DNA of 47,262 bases from Welwitschia mirabilis (GCA_051453625.1 JBOZIK010000001.1:199700699-199747960), one strand, 5' to 3'. Shown: positions 12,401 through 25,980, counted from the first letter of the stretch. Program-made: numbers and translations. The notes: generated from the sequence alone by a model not told the origin.

Positions 12401-15059
12401 AGCTCCATTCTTATTAGAAAGTTTAATTTACATATTCTTCAAAAAAGCATTTTAATAATCCTATTTCAACTAATGCAAATCACAAGAGTCTTTTAGATTT
12501 ATATGTACTAAACCTCCAAAATCATTTTTCATCTTTTTTTTAATTATTTGTCATTGACTAATTTCGTGATTTTATTAGGGCATGTTAATTCTGTAACAAT
12601 ATTTTTTTATTCTTTAAATAAATAAACTATTATCAATTAAACATTAAAAGGCATAAAACACAACCATGTTCTAAATAAATTAGTTTTAAAAAGAGAGTTT
12701 TATAGAAGATTGTTATTTAGGGAAAAATAATTAAATAGAAAAGAAAACTAAGATATGTGCTTCATTACAACAAGTTTGTTTTAAAAAGTATGAAAACTAA
12801 TTAGATATAAAATCCTTAGATAGTATCCAAGCCACTATGCCCTTTAAAAATATGCAAACCAAACAAAAAAAAAACCAATGTTATAATAACTTAATTTAAT
12901 TTGGAATTACCTTCTTTTAAAATAAAAATTGCAAAATGTTAAAAATGGAATAACCATGATGGATTGCATAAATAAAAAAATACATAAATAATAACATCTA
13001 CTTTAAAGTATAACAATTTAGTAATTATAGACATATATTATAAAATTATTTGCATAAATTTAACTCCATTTAGGATTCATCTTACTTTTCTACATTTATA
13101 AAATATCGGTTTTAACTCATTGCGATATTTGTTCTAACTCATTGCACTTCTCAAAATAGAAAGATTCCATAAGAAAAAGTAGGATATGTGTGATTAGATA
13201 TAGAAACATTCTTACTTGAAAGAAATAAGGAATGAATTTTGAAAATCTATTTCACAAATAAATATATAGGACTATGTTAGCTAAGAATTTGTTCATGTAC
13301 AATCTTACTTGTGTTTAGTTTGGAAAAAACAATTTTTATGCTTATATGTGTTGATCTTTAAAAAAACACAAACACAACTTTTAGACTTTTTATGATACTA
13401 GCATAACTTTTGGAGTTTTTATGAGGTCATTTATAACATAGTCAATATTTTATTTTGGATCAAAACAATCTAAGCCTATTTTACAAAAAGTGCCCTATTT
13501 AACAAATTTACTAATTTATGTAATGTAACAAATCCAGTGTAGAGAACTCACAATAAATAGAGAATATGAGGTCTTTAAGGTTTAAAAATTTATTTATTGT
13601 CATAAACAAGGATTTTATATAATATTAGCATAATGAGAATGAAAGAAAAGGTTAACTATTGTAATATGAACAATCTCTATTTATGAACCACTAAAGGTAT
13701 AAAAAGAAAAATTTTAATTAAAAATAATGTACATTTTCTATGGAATTTGAAGAGACATCATTTCTATGAAAGAACTTTACTACCATGCTAAGGAATAATC
13801 TTTCTAATTCAATTAAGGAACATTTCATTTTAATAGCATTCAAATTTTAAACATCAAACATAATAATAAGGACAACTAACTAAATGGTTAACAATATAGA
13901 GTAAAGCATGATGAGCAAATATGATCTAAAACAGGCCTAGTGAAGCTATGCAAATTGAATTTGAATAAACTTCTTAAAAAACCTAGATATACAAATAAGA
14001 CAAATAGAATCAATAAAATTAAAAAAAGTCTTTTCTAAATTAAGAAAATAAAATAAAAATATATCACCATAACAATTCACTAAAGAAATAAACAAACTTT
14101 AGCAAATTGAATTTTGAATAGACTCTCAAAAAAACCTTTAGATAAATGAATAAGATTAATAAGATCAATAAAGTATAAGAAATTTCTTTTTTTGTTTAGA
14201 AAAAAATAAAATACACAAATATTATGATAACAATTCTCTAAAGAAATAAATAAACTTGGACATAATTAGATACCATATTTTGAAACATGTCTGCCACTTT
14301 AAAGAAAGTTAAAACTAAAGCATGATTGGTTTTGCAAAATTGAAAAAAGTAAAAATATTTTCTAAAGAAAAGAAATGAAAATGAAATAACTTTTTAAGAT
14401 CCTTAAACCTGACAATATAGTGCTAAAAAGTCTTTAATTATCTGTTTGAATTTTGACAAATTGCATATGGACATACCTATAGGTAGTTTTATAGATGATA
14501 CAGAGTAAGCCCTTTTACATCCATTACTTTCTTTACTAATTTTGGTGTACCCTCTGTAAAATAAAGAAGTAGTAGGACTAATAATGCATGTTATTCACTA
14601 ACTTAAAGAAAAAGAAATAGGATTTATCTACTCATGAAGGAACAACCTTTTATCATAATTATACTCTCTAATTATATATCAAGATATTAGCTTTTAGTTA
14701 AAGATTAATTATTCCTACATAACAAAAGAATATTGGAAACACATGAACTCCAAAATCACGAATAGTCATATGTAAACAATAATTGCTTATGATAACTTTT
14801 ATAGTTGCTCCTCCTTTATTAGACTTAGGACCAATACTAGAATGTCAAAGATAATTCTAATCACAAAGTTACCTATAGTTTGAGAATATGTTTATAAAAG
14901 TAATACAAAAAATACTTGTTAATATTAATGATTCATACTTCTATAAACAATAAATTGTAACATATCCATTTAAATAGAAAATTATAAATTTTAATAAAAT
15001 GTATAAATTGAAACACATCTTATCATTTTTTATATATGCGAAAAATATCCCATTAGTAG
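12401..15059. other. CACTA interior without a supported gene
   Basis: AT-rich sequence between the unrecognised blocks and TNP1. I could read no conserved domain on either strand. It may be introns or spacer of the transposon. A 152-bp tandem duplication lies within it. Confidence 0.5.
13950..14260. repeat. Tandem duplication, period about 152 bp
   Basis: Two diverged copies start with gcaaattgaatttt-like sequence at 13950 and 14102 and end with aaagaaataaacaaactt-like sequence. They differ by scattered substitutions and small indels, so the duplication is old. Confidence 0.75.
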
Positions 15060-16900
15060 AGTCTAAGTCAAGATATGCTTAAAAATAAAAAGAAACCAAG
15101 CATTTGGGCCATGCTATCAAAACTCCAACTCCAACATCCTTAGGAGTTTTCACCCCTCTAGATTTTTAAACATAGTAGTAGAATCTTGAAGTGTAGTATT
15201 TATTACAACATTGAAGCATTTCCTGGCTAACTTACAACCGTGAACTACTATGTTTGGATCATCACATACAATATTTCCTATAGCAACAATAGTTTCATAG
15301 TCTTATATTCAAATAATTTTACACTTTTTAATATTTGATGAAGTAGTAAAAGATAGCTCTTATGAGAAAAAGAAGCATATATACTTTAAGCAAACATACA
15401 ATTTAAAAAACTTAATGTTTTTGTAAGTCTTTTAGGTATATTAAAATTTTACCATACTAGACATGAATTTTGATGATGAAGAATAAATAGTTTATGTAGT
15501 TGAAGATAATAAACCTTTTTGTTTTATTCTAGCCTAAATAAAAATAAAATATTATGATAATTCTATGGCTAAGATGATTTATATGCATTTAAAAATATAT
15601 TTAAATATAAAATTATTATAAATTTTGACAATGTTGCTTCCACAAGGTCATTTAGTCTATCCTCTATTTGTTTTTGCATTTGAATCACTTCTAACTTTAA
15701 ATTAGAGATAACTACTTCTAAAGTTTTCCTTTAACATTGATCATCGTCTAGTCTTCTATGCAAAACTTCAATTTAAAAAGAAAGATTGGATACATCTGCT
15801 TTCCCATTGCACACACTCTATCCTAATTGTCTTTTCCAAAAGTGTATGCTATAGGATCTATTTTACTCATTTCTTTATGTGCATAATTGGATGAACATAT
15901 TTCTTTGAAATAATTAGATTAACATTAATAGTAATATAATATTATCAAAAATCAATAAATCTCTACCTATTACATAATACAAATTAAAAAAACCTAAGTA
16001 CTAACAAATTTATCTTGATCCTCTTTTGATGAACATAGGACTCCACATTTCAAGTGTAACTTATCTCATATAACAAACCTATTTGGCCTTTTTTGAACAC
16101 CTAGTTCATATTTCTATATATAATTTATAAAGACATTTCATTAAGGAGAATAAATAAAAATATTTCTAAAAAAGTTTAACTCTTCTTTATACTTATAATA
16201 TTCTTTATAACTCTTATAGCTCCACAATAGCTATTGTATTGAGATATGAGCAATTTTGATCTATTGTCTTTGTTTCTTTTAGAGGAAGAATGAAATACAA
16301 TAAAACATTAATTCATTTTATATACATCATCTTATATTATCATAGAAATAATTTTTTAGTTACAAATTGAATTGTTAAATTACTTAAAAATATAAAGTAA
16401 TCTAGTTCACAAATACATCCTAATTTCTAGGTTTTACTTCTAGGGTATGATCTTCTTTGTTTCTTTAGTATTTTCTCTATTATAAATTAAATTCTTTTAT
16501 AGTTTATATTTGAATTATTTTCAGAAGTTATTTATGTTAAAAATACTACCTTTTTTTGCAATGTCATTCACTTTAAATTGTGACTATAATTAAACCATTA
16601 GAAAGTATGATAATACTATTATTCCTTTAATCATAATAAATTAATGTTAAACATTTCTTTACCAAACTCCACAAGAAGTCCTTTTCTTTATCTTCCATAA
16701 TTTGCCATGAAGAGATAAAAATTCATACATTGGTATGAAAAATGAGTTCTAAACAAGTAGATAACTTTTTTGCATTCAAACCAATGGGCTAACCAAATTC
16801 ATTGACTTGAAGCTTTAGAGTACCTTCATTAGAAGTAATTGTTCTAATTAATTTTCCCTTATCTCTTTTGGAAGTTTTTGAACTACTTTTTTTCTTTCTC
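15060..16900 (-). pseudogene. CACTA TNP1 / PF03004-like transposase gene, decayed
   Basis: Minus-strand blocks follow the order of the plant transposase PF03004 (TNP1/TnpA-type, the protein that binds subterminal repeats). At 16650-16870 comes LKLQVNEFG, a stop, then PIGLNAKKLS, matching the family's 'NEFGQPIG' block, followed by a W...DLW-like block reading EKDFLWSLVKKCLT. At about 16010-16110 lies the 'NR...H..G' block. At 15820-15870 is SKIDPIAYTFGKDN, matching 'DP...GKD..GRVRG'. At 15622-15700 is a heptad-rich coiled coil (LKLEVIQMQKQIEDRLNDLV). At 15235-15290 is VAIGNIVCDDPNIVVHG, and at about 15100 IAWPKCLVSF, the typical C-terminal 'WP..L' end. Stops (for example TAG after NEFG) and frame breaks show it is dead. 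Introns probably separate the blocks. It lies downstream of TNP2 on the same strand. Confidence 0.75.
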
Positions 16901-18049
16901 TCTTTTGCTAATATTAAAACAATATATGTATTTATTTACCAAATGATATCCTAACAAACAAAAAATCTAACATTGAAAATTAAGATACTATTATCTTTTT
17001 TAATTTTGGACTTAAATTTTTCATGTTATTTTTACTAATTTAATTAAATATCCTTTCTTTAATTACCAACTACAATTAGTAATTTTCATAACATTTTCAT
17101 AGAAAAATTCAAATACAAGATGATACAATACCATTTGTTAAATAACAACATATAACAATTCACATAATGAGAAGTGGATAAAATTATAATTCATTTGATA
17201 GATACAAATTTAGATAAAATATACAAGATGTCATTTAACTATAATTAAATCAAAATATTATGATAAACTTTTAGGAAAACTTATAATGGAGAATTTTTAT
17301 AATCCTATATTAAATCTATGATTATGATAGTACATTACTCTATCCATTTTCCCTTTTAATTAAGATGGTAAATATCATCTTCATTATTATAAACCAAAGT
17401 AGTATCTAGATTTGCAAGATGATGATTGCTCCTATTCACAAACTGTTCTTGTAATCAACATATCTTATCATTGTTTGACTTGAGTTTAGTACAACATGTC
17501 ACTTTAAATCTAGAAGGTCCTTGGAATAAAAGACTTAATTTGCTTAAGATGCAAGAATGAATGGTTTATCATCTATCTTTTCTTCTCTCTTTAAATTTTG
17601 TAGGTTTTCTATAATAGTATTTAAATTGTAATCATGTTTGTAACGATTTTATTTATTTTCTATTAAAAACCCAATCACATTTTAATACTATATGTTTAAA
17701 TTTAATTTAATCTAGTTTGATAATCAATTTCATAGCACCATAATAGACTAGCATTTCTTTGTTGTAATTAGCATGCTTTGTACTAGCACTATACTTTGTT
17801 ACTAAATTCATGCATATACCATTATTTTATGTTGTTTTATGTATCTAATTATCTTTTGGCACAAATACCCATCCCTTAACATGATAACTATTATATGATT
17901 TTGCTAAGAAGTAAGGTCATTAAACAAGTACCTTTATAATTATATCATTACTTTCCTTCTTCATCTAGAATCAACCATGTAATAATAGAAATGTTAACAT
18001 AATATATTTAATGTAATAAAACATTGTATTATGTATATTATGTATCTTA
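16901..18049. other. Spacer between TNP1 and TNP2
   Basis: Stop-rich AT-rich DNA between the two transposon genes. A short minus-strand stretch at 17370-17460 reads EQFVNRSNHHLANLDTTLV but matches no motif I know. It could be the tail of TNP2 (DUF4216 region) or intron sequence. Confidence 0.4.
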
Positions 18050-20556
18050 CCTTCTTTTGCAATCATCGAATGAAAGCAACAAACTCACTATTCTTTTTAT
18101 TTTTCTTTTTTCACCATGCCTAGTTATTCTATAAACTTCTTATTATATTCTTTCTATGAAAGCATGTAAATAATTTATGAAATTTTTTTAACTCTTATTA
18201 TTTTAAATAAATTAGTTCTTTAGAAAAATACATATACAATATATTTTTCTATTCCATCATAGGAGAACAAGACCCACTTGTAGCATTGATTAAACTCTAT
18301 ATTATTTAGCCAGTATGGTTCCCCATCCTTTAATAACTCCTCGTCAACATCCACCTTAATATCATATATAAAGAGTATGAATAGTTTGGAAATTATTTTC
18401 TCCTATGAAGTTTTAAAAAAGTAGAAACATACTCCATGCACAACAGGATAGACTCATCAAGAATGTACCATTCTATGACATATCTTTTTTATCTAGCATT
18501 ATTTTTTTCATATGCCTTAAAATCCTTCATAATTCTAAGTAATCTAATAAGCAATATTTGAATACTTACTTATCAACTAATATAACATTAGAAACTCAAC
18601 ACTTTCTACTTGATACCTAGTTTATCTCTTAAATAAATACATCCATCTACATCTAATAGATCCATAACATTATAAATCTTTCACTAGATGAATTAAGAGA
18701 TGTATCATCATTATGAAAAAAGAAAGTGGAAAGTACTACTTAAATATGAAATACGTATGTATAATTTTTTTTTAACACTAAGTGCAAAACATTTAAATCA
18801 GACACCTTTGAGCATAAAATATTAAAGAATAAACAAAGTTGACAAATATTCATACATAAGGTTTTTACATTAAGTAAAGCATTTTGCAATAACAATGGTA
18901 ATAAACGCTTCATGAGAATATGATAATCATGTGACTTAAATTCTTTAGGCTTAATATATTTCTTACATATTTAATCTTTTCAATTTTAAGTAAAGCCAAT
19001 TAAAACCTTCAAGTTAAGTAATAAAATATTTTCTTCCCATTTTATGTAGAACATATTTTACTAGAGGTAACCAAGTACCTTTTTTCCCCTTTTGTTTATG
19101 GAAATAAGTATTTTCTTAGCTTCAACATCTAAACATTTTGTCATTCCTTTAAGTTATTCTTTTGACTTATTTTTAATGTTTAAAATTATTAAAAAAACAT
19201 TTTCACATATATTCTTCTCAATGTACATCATGTCCAAATTGTGATGGATGTACATATCCTGTAGAGACACTTGAAAGTATTAAAAAAAATCCAAGAAAAG
19301 AGTAGTAGCTAATAGCATTGAATGTAGTTAAGATAAAAATGTGTGATCTCACCTTCTAATCTAGAAGATCATAAAGTATCATCTCTCTTACCCATCTAGG
19401 AATTTCCCATGAACATCTTTTACATCTATACACTTTCTTTTTTTTGTCATGCTCTTACCATATGTTATATTTGTCATGTTTCTCAAAATTTGAGTAGTAG
19501 TTAAATGTGTTGGAGCCTTATTAAATTTTACCTTTTTATTAAATTTATTTTTATACTTTTTAAATGGATGATTATTATGTAGGAATCTTCTATGTCCCAT
19601 GTAAACTACTTCTTTGCTACTTAGAAGATACTCTATATAGATGTCCTTTTCACAAATACAGCAAGCATAATATTAATTAGTCTTACAACTAGTAAGATAT
19701 TCATATGCTTGAAAATCATGAATATTCCACATTAAAATAGCTCTCACATTAAATAGCTTACTTAGATGAGAGTCAAAAGTTTTTTTAGACTATTATAGTT
19801 TAGTTATTAAAGATTGGATATATATATATTTTCTTGGTTTCTTAGGACTTGCTACCAATAGTATTAATAAACAAAATTTCTTCGTGCATAATGATGGTGG
19901 CAAGTTATTTATGACAATGAAAATTGACTAATAAGTATAGTTATTATTTATACTTGCAAATGGATTAAAATCATGTATGGCAAGATGTAAACTTATATTA
20001 GTCAAGTCAATAACAAAATTAGGCCACCTGTTATCAATGTTTCTCTAAGTAAAGGAATCAAAAAGATGTTTCATCTTTTCATCTTAACTTTCAACATTGT
20101 AATTTCATTTAAAATTTTCATCAATTCTTAGATGCTATAATTATATTAGTAATGTTATCAGTAGTTATTGTAGATCATGTTTATAAATCATATCTAACTT
20201 TTATATTAATTTAAATTCTAAATGTAGTAAACATTACTTGTAAAACCTCTTTAGTATTTGGATTAAAGGAAAATATCTTAAAAACTTTCTATAGTACTTA
20301 TGATACTTCTATTTTTCATCATGATGCTCCATAAGTAAGACACTTAGATCTGTTTAAATGATCATTCCAATATAAGATATAATCATTAAGTTATGAATGT
20401 ATCATTTCATAGTTTATTCCCAATCCATTTATTACCTCATTAGCAGAATACACATTCTATAGAAGCATATTATCATTAGGATGCATACCATTTAAAAATC
20501 TAAAAGCTCTAAAAAACTAGAATCTATCTGGCTATGTTTTAATTTTATATTATATA

Positions 20557-21138
20557 GCCAACAAGCCCCAACAGAGTCAGAGCAGAAACTGGCCCCACAC
20601 ATGACCCTACCCCCTACGGGACCGCTTGATACNNNNNNNNNNNNNNNNNNNNNNNNNNNNNNNNNNNNNNNNNNNNNNNNNNNNNNNNNNNNNNNNNNNN
20701 NNNNNNNNNNNNNNNNNNNNNNNNNNNNNNNNNNNNNNNNNNNNNNNNNNNNNNNNNNNNNNNNNNNNNNNNNNNNNNNNNNNNNNNNNNNNNNNNNNNN
20801 NNNNNNNNNNNNNNNNNNNNNNNNNNNNNNNNNNNNNNNNNNNNNNNNNNNNNNNNNNNNNNNNNNNNNNNNNNNNNNNNNNNNNNNNNNNNNNNNNNNN
20901 TGCTACCAGGCAGATCAGAATGCAACAGTCAATTCATGAGACGCACATTGTCTCGTAGGGTAGATAACACCTATTACGTGGTGCCAATAAGCCCCAACAG
21001 AGTCAGAGCAGAAACTGGCCCCACACATGACCCTACCCCCTACGGGACAACTTGATACTGAGTCAAAAGTGGACAGTTCCCCCTATCACCAGGTGAGTCA
21101 GGTATAGTCCATATAAAGCAGCTTCTATCTACGGATTT
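20557..21138. mobile_element. Young GC-richer insertion inside TNP2, with a 426-bp direct repeat and a TATA box
   Basis: This block splits the TNP2 reading frame between FLLFK and LYNIK. It is visibly richer in G+C and in CAG/CTG than its surroundings. A 76-bp segment at 20557-20632 recurs at 20983-21058 with three mismatches (spacing 426 bp, including a 268-N gap at 20633-20900). TATAAAG occurs at 21112-21118. A TATAG pentamer sits at 20553-20557 and 21103-21107 but does not match the reading-frame breakpoints, so the target duplication is unresolved. It may be an LTR or regulatory part of a recent retroelement, or a short satellite. It encodes nothing I recognise. Confidence 0.65.
20633..20900. 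other. Assembly gap (268 N)
   Basis: Ns inside the insertion. Reading frames drawn across it are artefacts. The direct repeats on both sides probably caused the break in assembly. Confidence 0.97.
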
Positions 21139-21999
21139 AAAAAGTAGAAAAATCTTTAAATATTTCTTATAACATCCTTCATATATTGACTCTTTAGCTT
21201 TTAAAATAATCTCTTGAAAATATAACATTTCTTTCTTCTTACTCTGTGCATTTTGATCCTTTTTAATTGATTCTTCATTTATGTCATTTTAATTTTTTTC
21301 ATTCATAAATGTGTCATTCATCATATCAATTAGAGTTTACATCAATTTTTTCTTTCTTTAAAGAAACATATTGATAAACATTTTCCTATCTTCTTTCACC
21401 ATGAATAACCCATGTAGTGTATAGTTAGTGAATGTTATGAATAATAAGATATTACCTTAAAGTTTTAGCAAACATGTTACCACTTTCGTTTTTTTATTTT
21501 ATATATGAAAAACTTATGAAATTGTAGGAATCAACATTTTTATGAGCATAATTGATAAAGAAACTCACTCCCTATTTGTACTTATAAGATGCCCTAATAC
21601 ATGATTCCAAAAGACAATGTTATTTAGATCGATATTACTTATACGAAAGTTATAAATATTTATGTATAATCCTATGTGTAAATACTTGAATCATATCTAC
21701 TACATAACATCTAAGTTTTATCCATGTTTTTACTATTTTTATGTTTGTGAAGAAAGTTATACTTTAAAAAAATGATAAGACATAGTTCAACTAGTGAGGC
21801 TTATAATTGAAAGACATCAAGCACTTAAAATACATAAAATTGATTTTTAAAAATTAATCATTTAGATTTATATTTATTAAAAAATGAAATATCCAAAGTA
21901 ATCAACTTACCCACAATGAATGAATTAACTAGAAATATGAAAACTTAATTAGTAGTATGACTACACATGAAATGAGATGGTTGATTCACTATCTATTTA

Positions 22000-24900
22000 T
22001 TATATTATATGGTTAGATTGAAAAACAAATAGAGATATAATTTTGCATGGATAAGTTTTTATCTAATCATATGTATGTTGTAGTGTGTATTTATGCAATT
22101 ATTACATCCTTAACCAAATCTTGTCAATCACAAATTTTTATATAAAAAACACAATAGGATAGATAAGAATTAACTCGAATGTCATAATCCATTGAAGGCA
22201 CTAGGCTCAAAGTTAGAGAATTAATTTAAGTAAAGTAGTTTTAGTATTTTTCTATTTATGAAATATGGAAATAAAGAACTATGAAAATAAAGAACGATGT
22301 AAGAAAATAATGAAAGATAAACACTAATGCACTGCATATAATGAAATGCAAATAAAAACTACTCTAAGTAAATATCCATTCGAATATCAACCTCTATCAT
22401 TAAGATTGATTCTTAATAATCTAGATCGATTAAGAAAGCTATTACTAACCCTAACCAACATAGGCTATAAGGTACATCAAACAAAATATAAATAACATGT
22501 AACTATTATGCTATGAAATGCAAAATGCAAGAACTAAACTACTAATTTCAATCTTAATAAATATTGTCCTTTATAATCTATATCGACTATAAAGCTATCA
22601 TAAATTCATAACCAACATACACCATAAGGGATATGCATATAATAAAACTAAAACAAACTTTTCATTAATGTCAGACTAATATCCTGTTATAAAGTAGCAG
22701 CACCTTAATAAAGGATACATAGCTCACCACCAATAAAGACCTCTCTCTGTAATAATGGGTAGACCTCCTATCCTTCAATCTCTTGATATAAGATTTTTAG
22801 ATGTCAAAGAAGATAAAATTTAGAGTGAGGATGAAGGAAATATTTATTACAAGGAAGACTCTAACAATAGCAAATCTAATAAGTAGATAAATGTAATTGT
22901 ACTAAAGGAGAGAACATGACACTTTGCTATAGTTAGGTAAAGTTTAATGCACTTTTTAAAATTAGGTTCAGTTTCATCTTGACTATCATCTGAATGATGA
23001 TGGAGACAATGCCACATTAGAATGAATCTATAACAAATTTCATCTCATTCTAGTTAGGATCGTTGTTAGCTTTCTCATAGTGTTATCTGATATTTTCATC
23101 TAGATGATGAAGGAAATGATGGGATTTTCAGTTCTTCTCTCAAGTCAAATTAGCTTTATAGATTATTAAATTATTATTAGAATTCTAAGTATTAAAATTT
23201 ATCCAAAATTTCTTTTAATGTGTTAGTAATTACAAATTTCCATGATCATCTCTTTAACTCTTAATAATCATTGATTTACACCTAAACCTATTTAAATGTC
23301 CTATGAAATCACTCAAAATACACCCCCATCAACTATGTATAATTTGGCATTGTAACATAGTCCCTTACTTAGCCTTATTAATCCTTGATAAAGTAGGAAA
23401 ATAACTATAATTGTGAGCTAGATTGACTAAGATAAACCTTAACTAGAAAAATATCAATTAAGTTTAGAAAATCCCATGATGAAGGATAAAATCTGAAAAT
23501 CTAATAAAAGGAACATATTGCCTTGGCAAAATAAGAGGGCATATCCTATATGTCATCCAGATGATGATGGCAACAACAGGCTTCAAAAATATAACTTGAA
23601 AAATACATTACCTACAAACATGCTCATCAGAAAATAATATCAAAGTTCATAAAAGCTATGTTAAATCCCCACTTAAAAAATTTATTCAAATCAAAAAAAT
23701 AGAAATATACACAAAAATCATCATAAGATATAATCATGATAACTCAAAAAAATAATGATGTAATTGAAATAGTAATAACTCAAAATGATGTGTATAACTA
23801 AATCAGTGAGTTTTAAGTTAAATTTATAAGAGGTAAATATGGGAAAAATAATCATAACATCACTTCCTTATAGTTCTATAGTGAGGTCTACATGGAAGAT
23901 TATTGGTGGAAGTGGAAAAGGAGAATGCTCTTCTTCGTCTAGAAAGTGCATATTGAGGGCGTATTAAAATGGTAGATGTAGAGGCCTATTAAACAATACC
24001 CATAAAGCATATCATAAAAATAATATGAAATTATAACTAAACTAGCATATCTCATACATGTATCATAAAAGCTCAAAAATGACCCACATAATTACAATTT
24101 TTGCTTAAAAATATATCCTAATCTGCCCCTCACTTATGAATCAGTATGTCTCATATTGCATAAACACAAGAAGAACAAGATAAGAGTGCATTTAATATGT
24201 TGTCAACCTATGTCATGTAGATGACTAGGTAAATGATAGATCTCTAAGAAAGATTAGAAAAATTAAAGTCTAAGAAAATAAATTTAGTTAATGATAGTAA
24301 TAGTAAGGCCTTAAAAAGTTATGATGAAGTACGAAAGATGGTGAAAAGTTAAGAATCATCATAAAGTATGGAGAGCATGGATAACTCAAGGTAGAGAAAA
24401 GAGTGTCATGATAAGGCAATGAAAATGCACCAAGTAAGAAGAATAATTAATAAAGAAAATTAACAAATGTGCTCAAACTCAAACTCATTTAAGAATAGTA
24501 AGTGGATATGTGAAGATCAAAAACATGCTAAAGGAAAAATCATTTGTAAAGTAATAAAAGAAAATTAACTCCTAAAGGTTAAAAAAAATTCCAAGTGAAA
24601 ATAAAAATAATAAGAAAAATTACTAAATAACTAAGTTCTAAATATTATGATGAAAAAGCATGAAAATAAATTTTAAATGCTAAGTAAAATACCTAATGAA
24701 AACAAAATGAAAATGAACAATTAAAAGCATGAATAATATTGTTGAATTACCCTAAAATCAAGCCTAGCTAACTTCCTTAGTAGAAATCATAAAATCACTA
24801 AATTAATGGTATATGACATAATGTAAAAAACTCCATAAAGTACCACTTGAATAAGCAATGATTATGATAATGCTAAGTATGTCTAATGTTTTTAATTAAC

Positions 24901-25860
24901 GGATGATAAGATCAAAAGCTGCTAAAAAATGGAGTCATCTCTTCACACTTCAAGACACACTTAAATTCTCAAAAGTGAAATGATCATGTGGGAGTACTAA
25001 ATGTGCTAGAAGTATAGGAAATAAGCAATGCCTCCGATAATACTAGGAACATCATTGATTTCATAGTATCAAAGTGTTATTTTTAATTCTTAATGAGGGG
25101 AGTACAACCATAGTCATAGGAGGCAAGACCTATAAAGTATGGCCAACTAATTCCCTAGTGGAATTCCATAGCTACTAACACTGGTAAATTTCCCTCTTAG
25201 AAAAATTTACCCTGGTGTAGTAGGACATCATTGTGACTATGTATTTAGCACAAAAACAATAGATTTCCTTGTAACTGCATCTTTCTCCACTTTTTTTCTT
25301 TTTTCTTTTTTCTTTTTTTTTTGAGAAAAATAAATCCCATGTAACCACATATTCTCAATGATGAAGATGAAGAAATGAAATTAAAAGTAAGGAAAAATAC
25401 TCCTAACTAAATAAAGTCTCACACCATTGAGAGAGAACATAAAAACTAAGCCATATTCCTTTAAAATAAAATTCATAGACATATGAATGTCTTAAGATTA
25501 ATGAATCTAATTGTATCACTTGGAATGCCCAAGTAAAAGATCACTAGTCATAGTAACTTTATAAAGTAAAACATAAGTTAAGTTAAAGTTGATCAAGTGA
25601 TAGCATGACATCCACTAAAGGAATTAGCTAAGGAAGAATTTAGACAATGGAAGGAGGTCTTCTAAGATAATGCTTCTACTATGATTAAGGTTTGATTAGT
25701 AGGTAACTCATGGATTTTTAACCTTTATCCGTTTTCCGAATTTACCTAGTGTTCAAATCAAAAATATTAAACAAGCCATTAGAATGTATTTTTCTAAGAG
25801 ATAAAGACTAATCATCTAGAGGTCAACTTGTTTTTTAAAATAAAATTTAGAAATAGAAAC
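22000..25860 (-). mobile_element. Ty3/gypsy-derived repeat, copy X
   Basis: Reading on the minus strand: an integrase C-terminal trace (25700-25850, with KIHSNGLFNIFDLN), then a long non-coding stretch with a purine tract (pyrimidines on plus, 25280-25322), then a faint protease trace at about 22010-22110. The non-coding part aligns with copy Y (41520-43140) and copy Z (44210-47262): for example 24780-25250 with 42170-42620 and 46650-47130, and 22170-22460 with 44210-44470. I infer 3' pol, 3' untranslated region and LTR sequence of one old family. LTR ends and a primer-binding site were not found. No gene in it is intact. Confidence 0.6.
25280..25322. repeat. Pyrimidine tract of copy X (polypurine on minus)
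   Basis: A run of T/C only, at the same position relative to flanking sequence as the tracts in copies Y (42641-42727) and Z (47179-47216). It may be the decayed polypurine tract used to prime plus-strand synthesis of the minus-oriented element. Confidence 0.5.
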
Positions 25861-25861
25861 A

Positions 25862-25980
25862 TATTATAATGTCCTTAGGTTTTCTAATATTGAAAACTTC
25901 TATATGTTAATGCTCTAATACCAAATATAATTTCCTATATTTCTATAATTAAAAAATTCAAACTTGTTCTAATACCAAAA
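25862..25980 (-). promoter_or_regulatory. Iterated tRNA-iMet primer-binding modules next to LTR A
   Basis: On the minus strand, TGGTATTAGAAC (25966-25977) lies three bases inside the LTR A end. This equals the plant initiator-Met PBS TGGTATCAGAGC with two transitions. A second copy, TGGTATTAGAGC (25912-25923), has one transition and is 54 bp further in. Each is preceded on the minus strand by LTR-end-like sequence. Reverse transcription would start here. Its presence shows that LTR A also serves as the 5' LTR of sequence at lower coordinates. Confidence 0.7.

Larger units (their letters stand above)
18050..21640 (-). pseudogene. tnp2: CACTA TNP2 transposase (Transposase_21 with DUF4218-like tail), interrupted
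   Basis: The core transposase of CACTA elements, which cuts and joins DNA. N-terminal 'Y..W..HGE' block: TTWVIHGE near 21385-21410. Before the insertion: KESIYEGCYKKYLKIFLLFK (21140-21200). After it: LYNIKLKHSQIDSSFLELL (20495-20550). Then GINYEMIHS and LNDYILYWNDHLNRSKCLTYG-type sequence (20380-20440), LTNISLHLAIHDFNPF (about 19965-20010), MGHRRFLHNNHPFKKYKN (19547-19600), and HNLDMMYIEKNICENVF (19196-19250), the diagnostic 'HNLDVMHIEKN' block with its catalytic Asp. A DUF4218-like tail follows: RLLRIMKDFKAYEKNNAR (18497-18553), EWYILDESILLCMEYVSTFL (18414-18473) and NQCYKWVLFSYDGIE (18250-18295). Stops and shifts occur throughout. The gene is split by foreign DNA at 20557-21138. Identification is very secure. 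Confidence 0.92.
9343..21700 (-). mobile_element. CACTA (En/Spm) DNA transposon, degenerate, minus orientation
   Basis: Palindromic subterminal repeats (9343-9720), a PF03004-like TNP1 gene (15060-16900) and a TNP2 transposase gene (about 18050-21640), both on the minus strand, are the standard parts of an autonomous CACTA element. The likely 3' end is near 9343, where CACCTAAAATG could be a decayed CACTA terminus. The 5' end must lie between about 21640 and 22010, where a Ty3/gypsy-derived repeat begins, but I found no clear CACTA terminus or 3-bp target duplication. The element is about 12 kb and carries a foreign insertion at 20557-21138. All genes contain stops, so it is not autonomous now. 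Confidence 0.8.

Noticed and set aside
20601-20958. Frames of 103-112 residues on both strands
   Set aside because: They exist only because Ns contain no stops.
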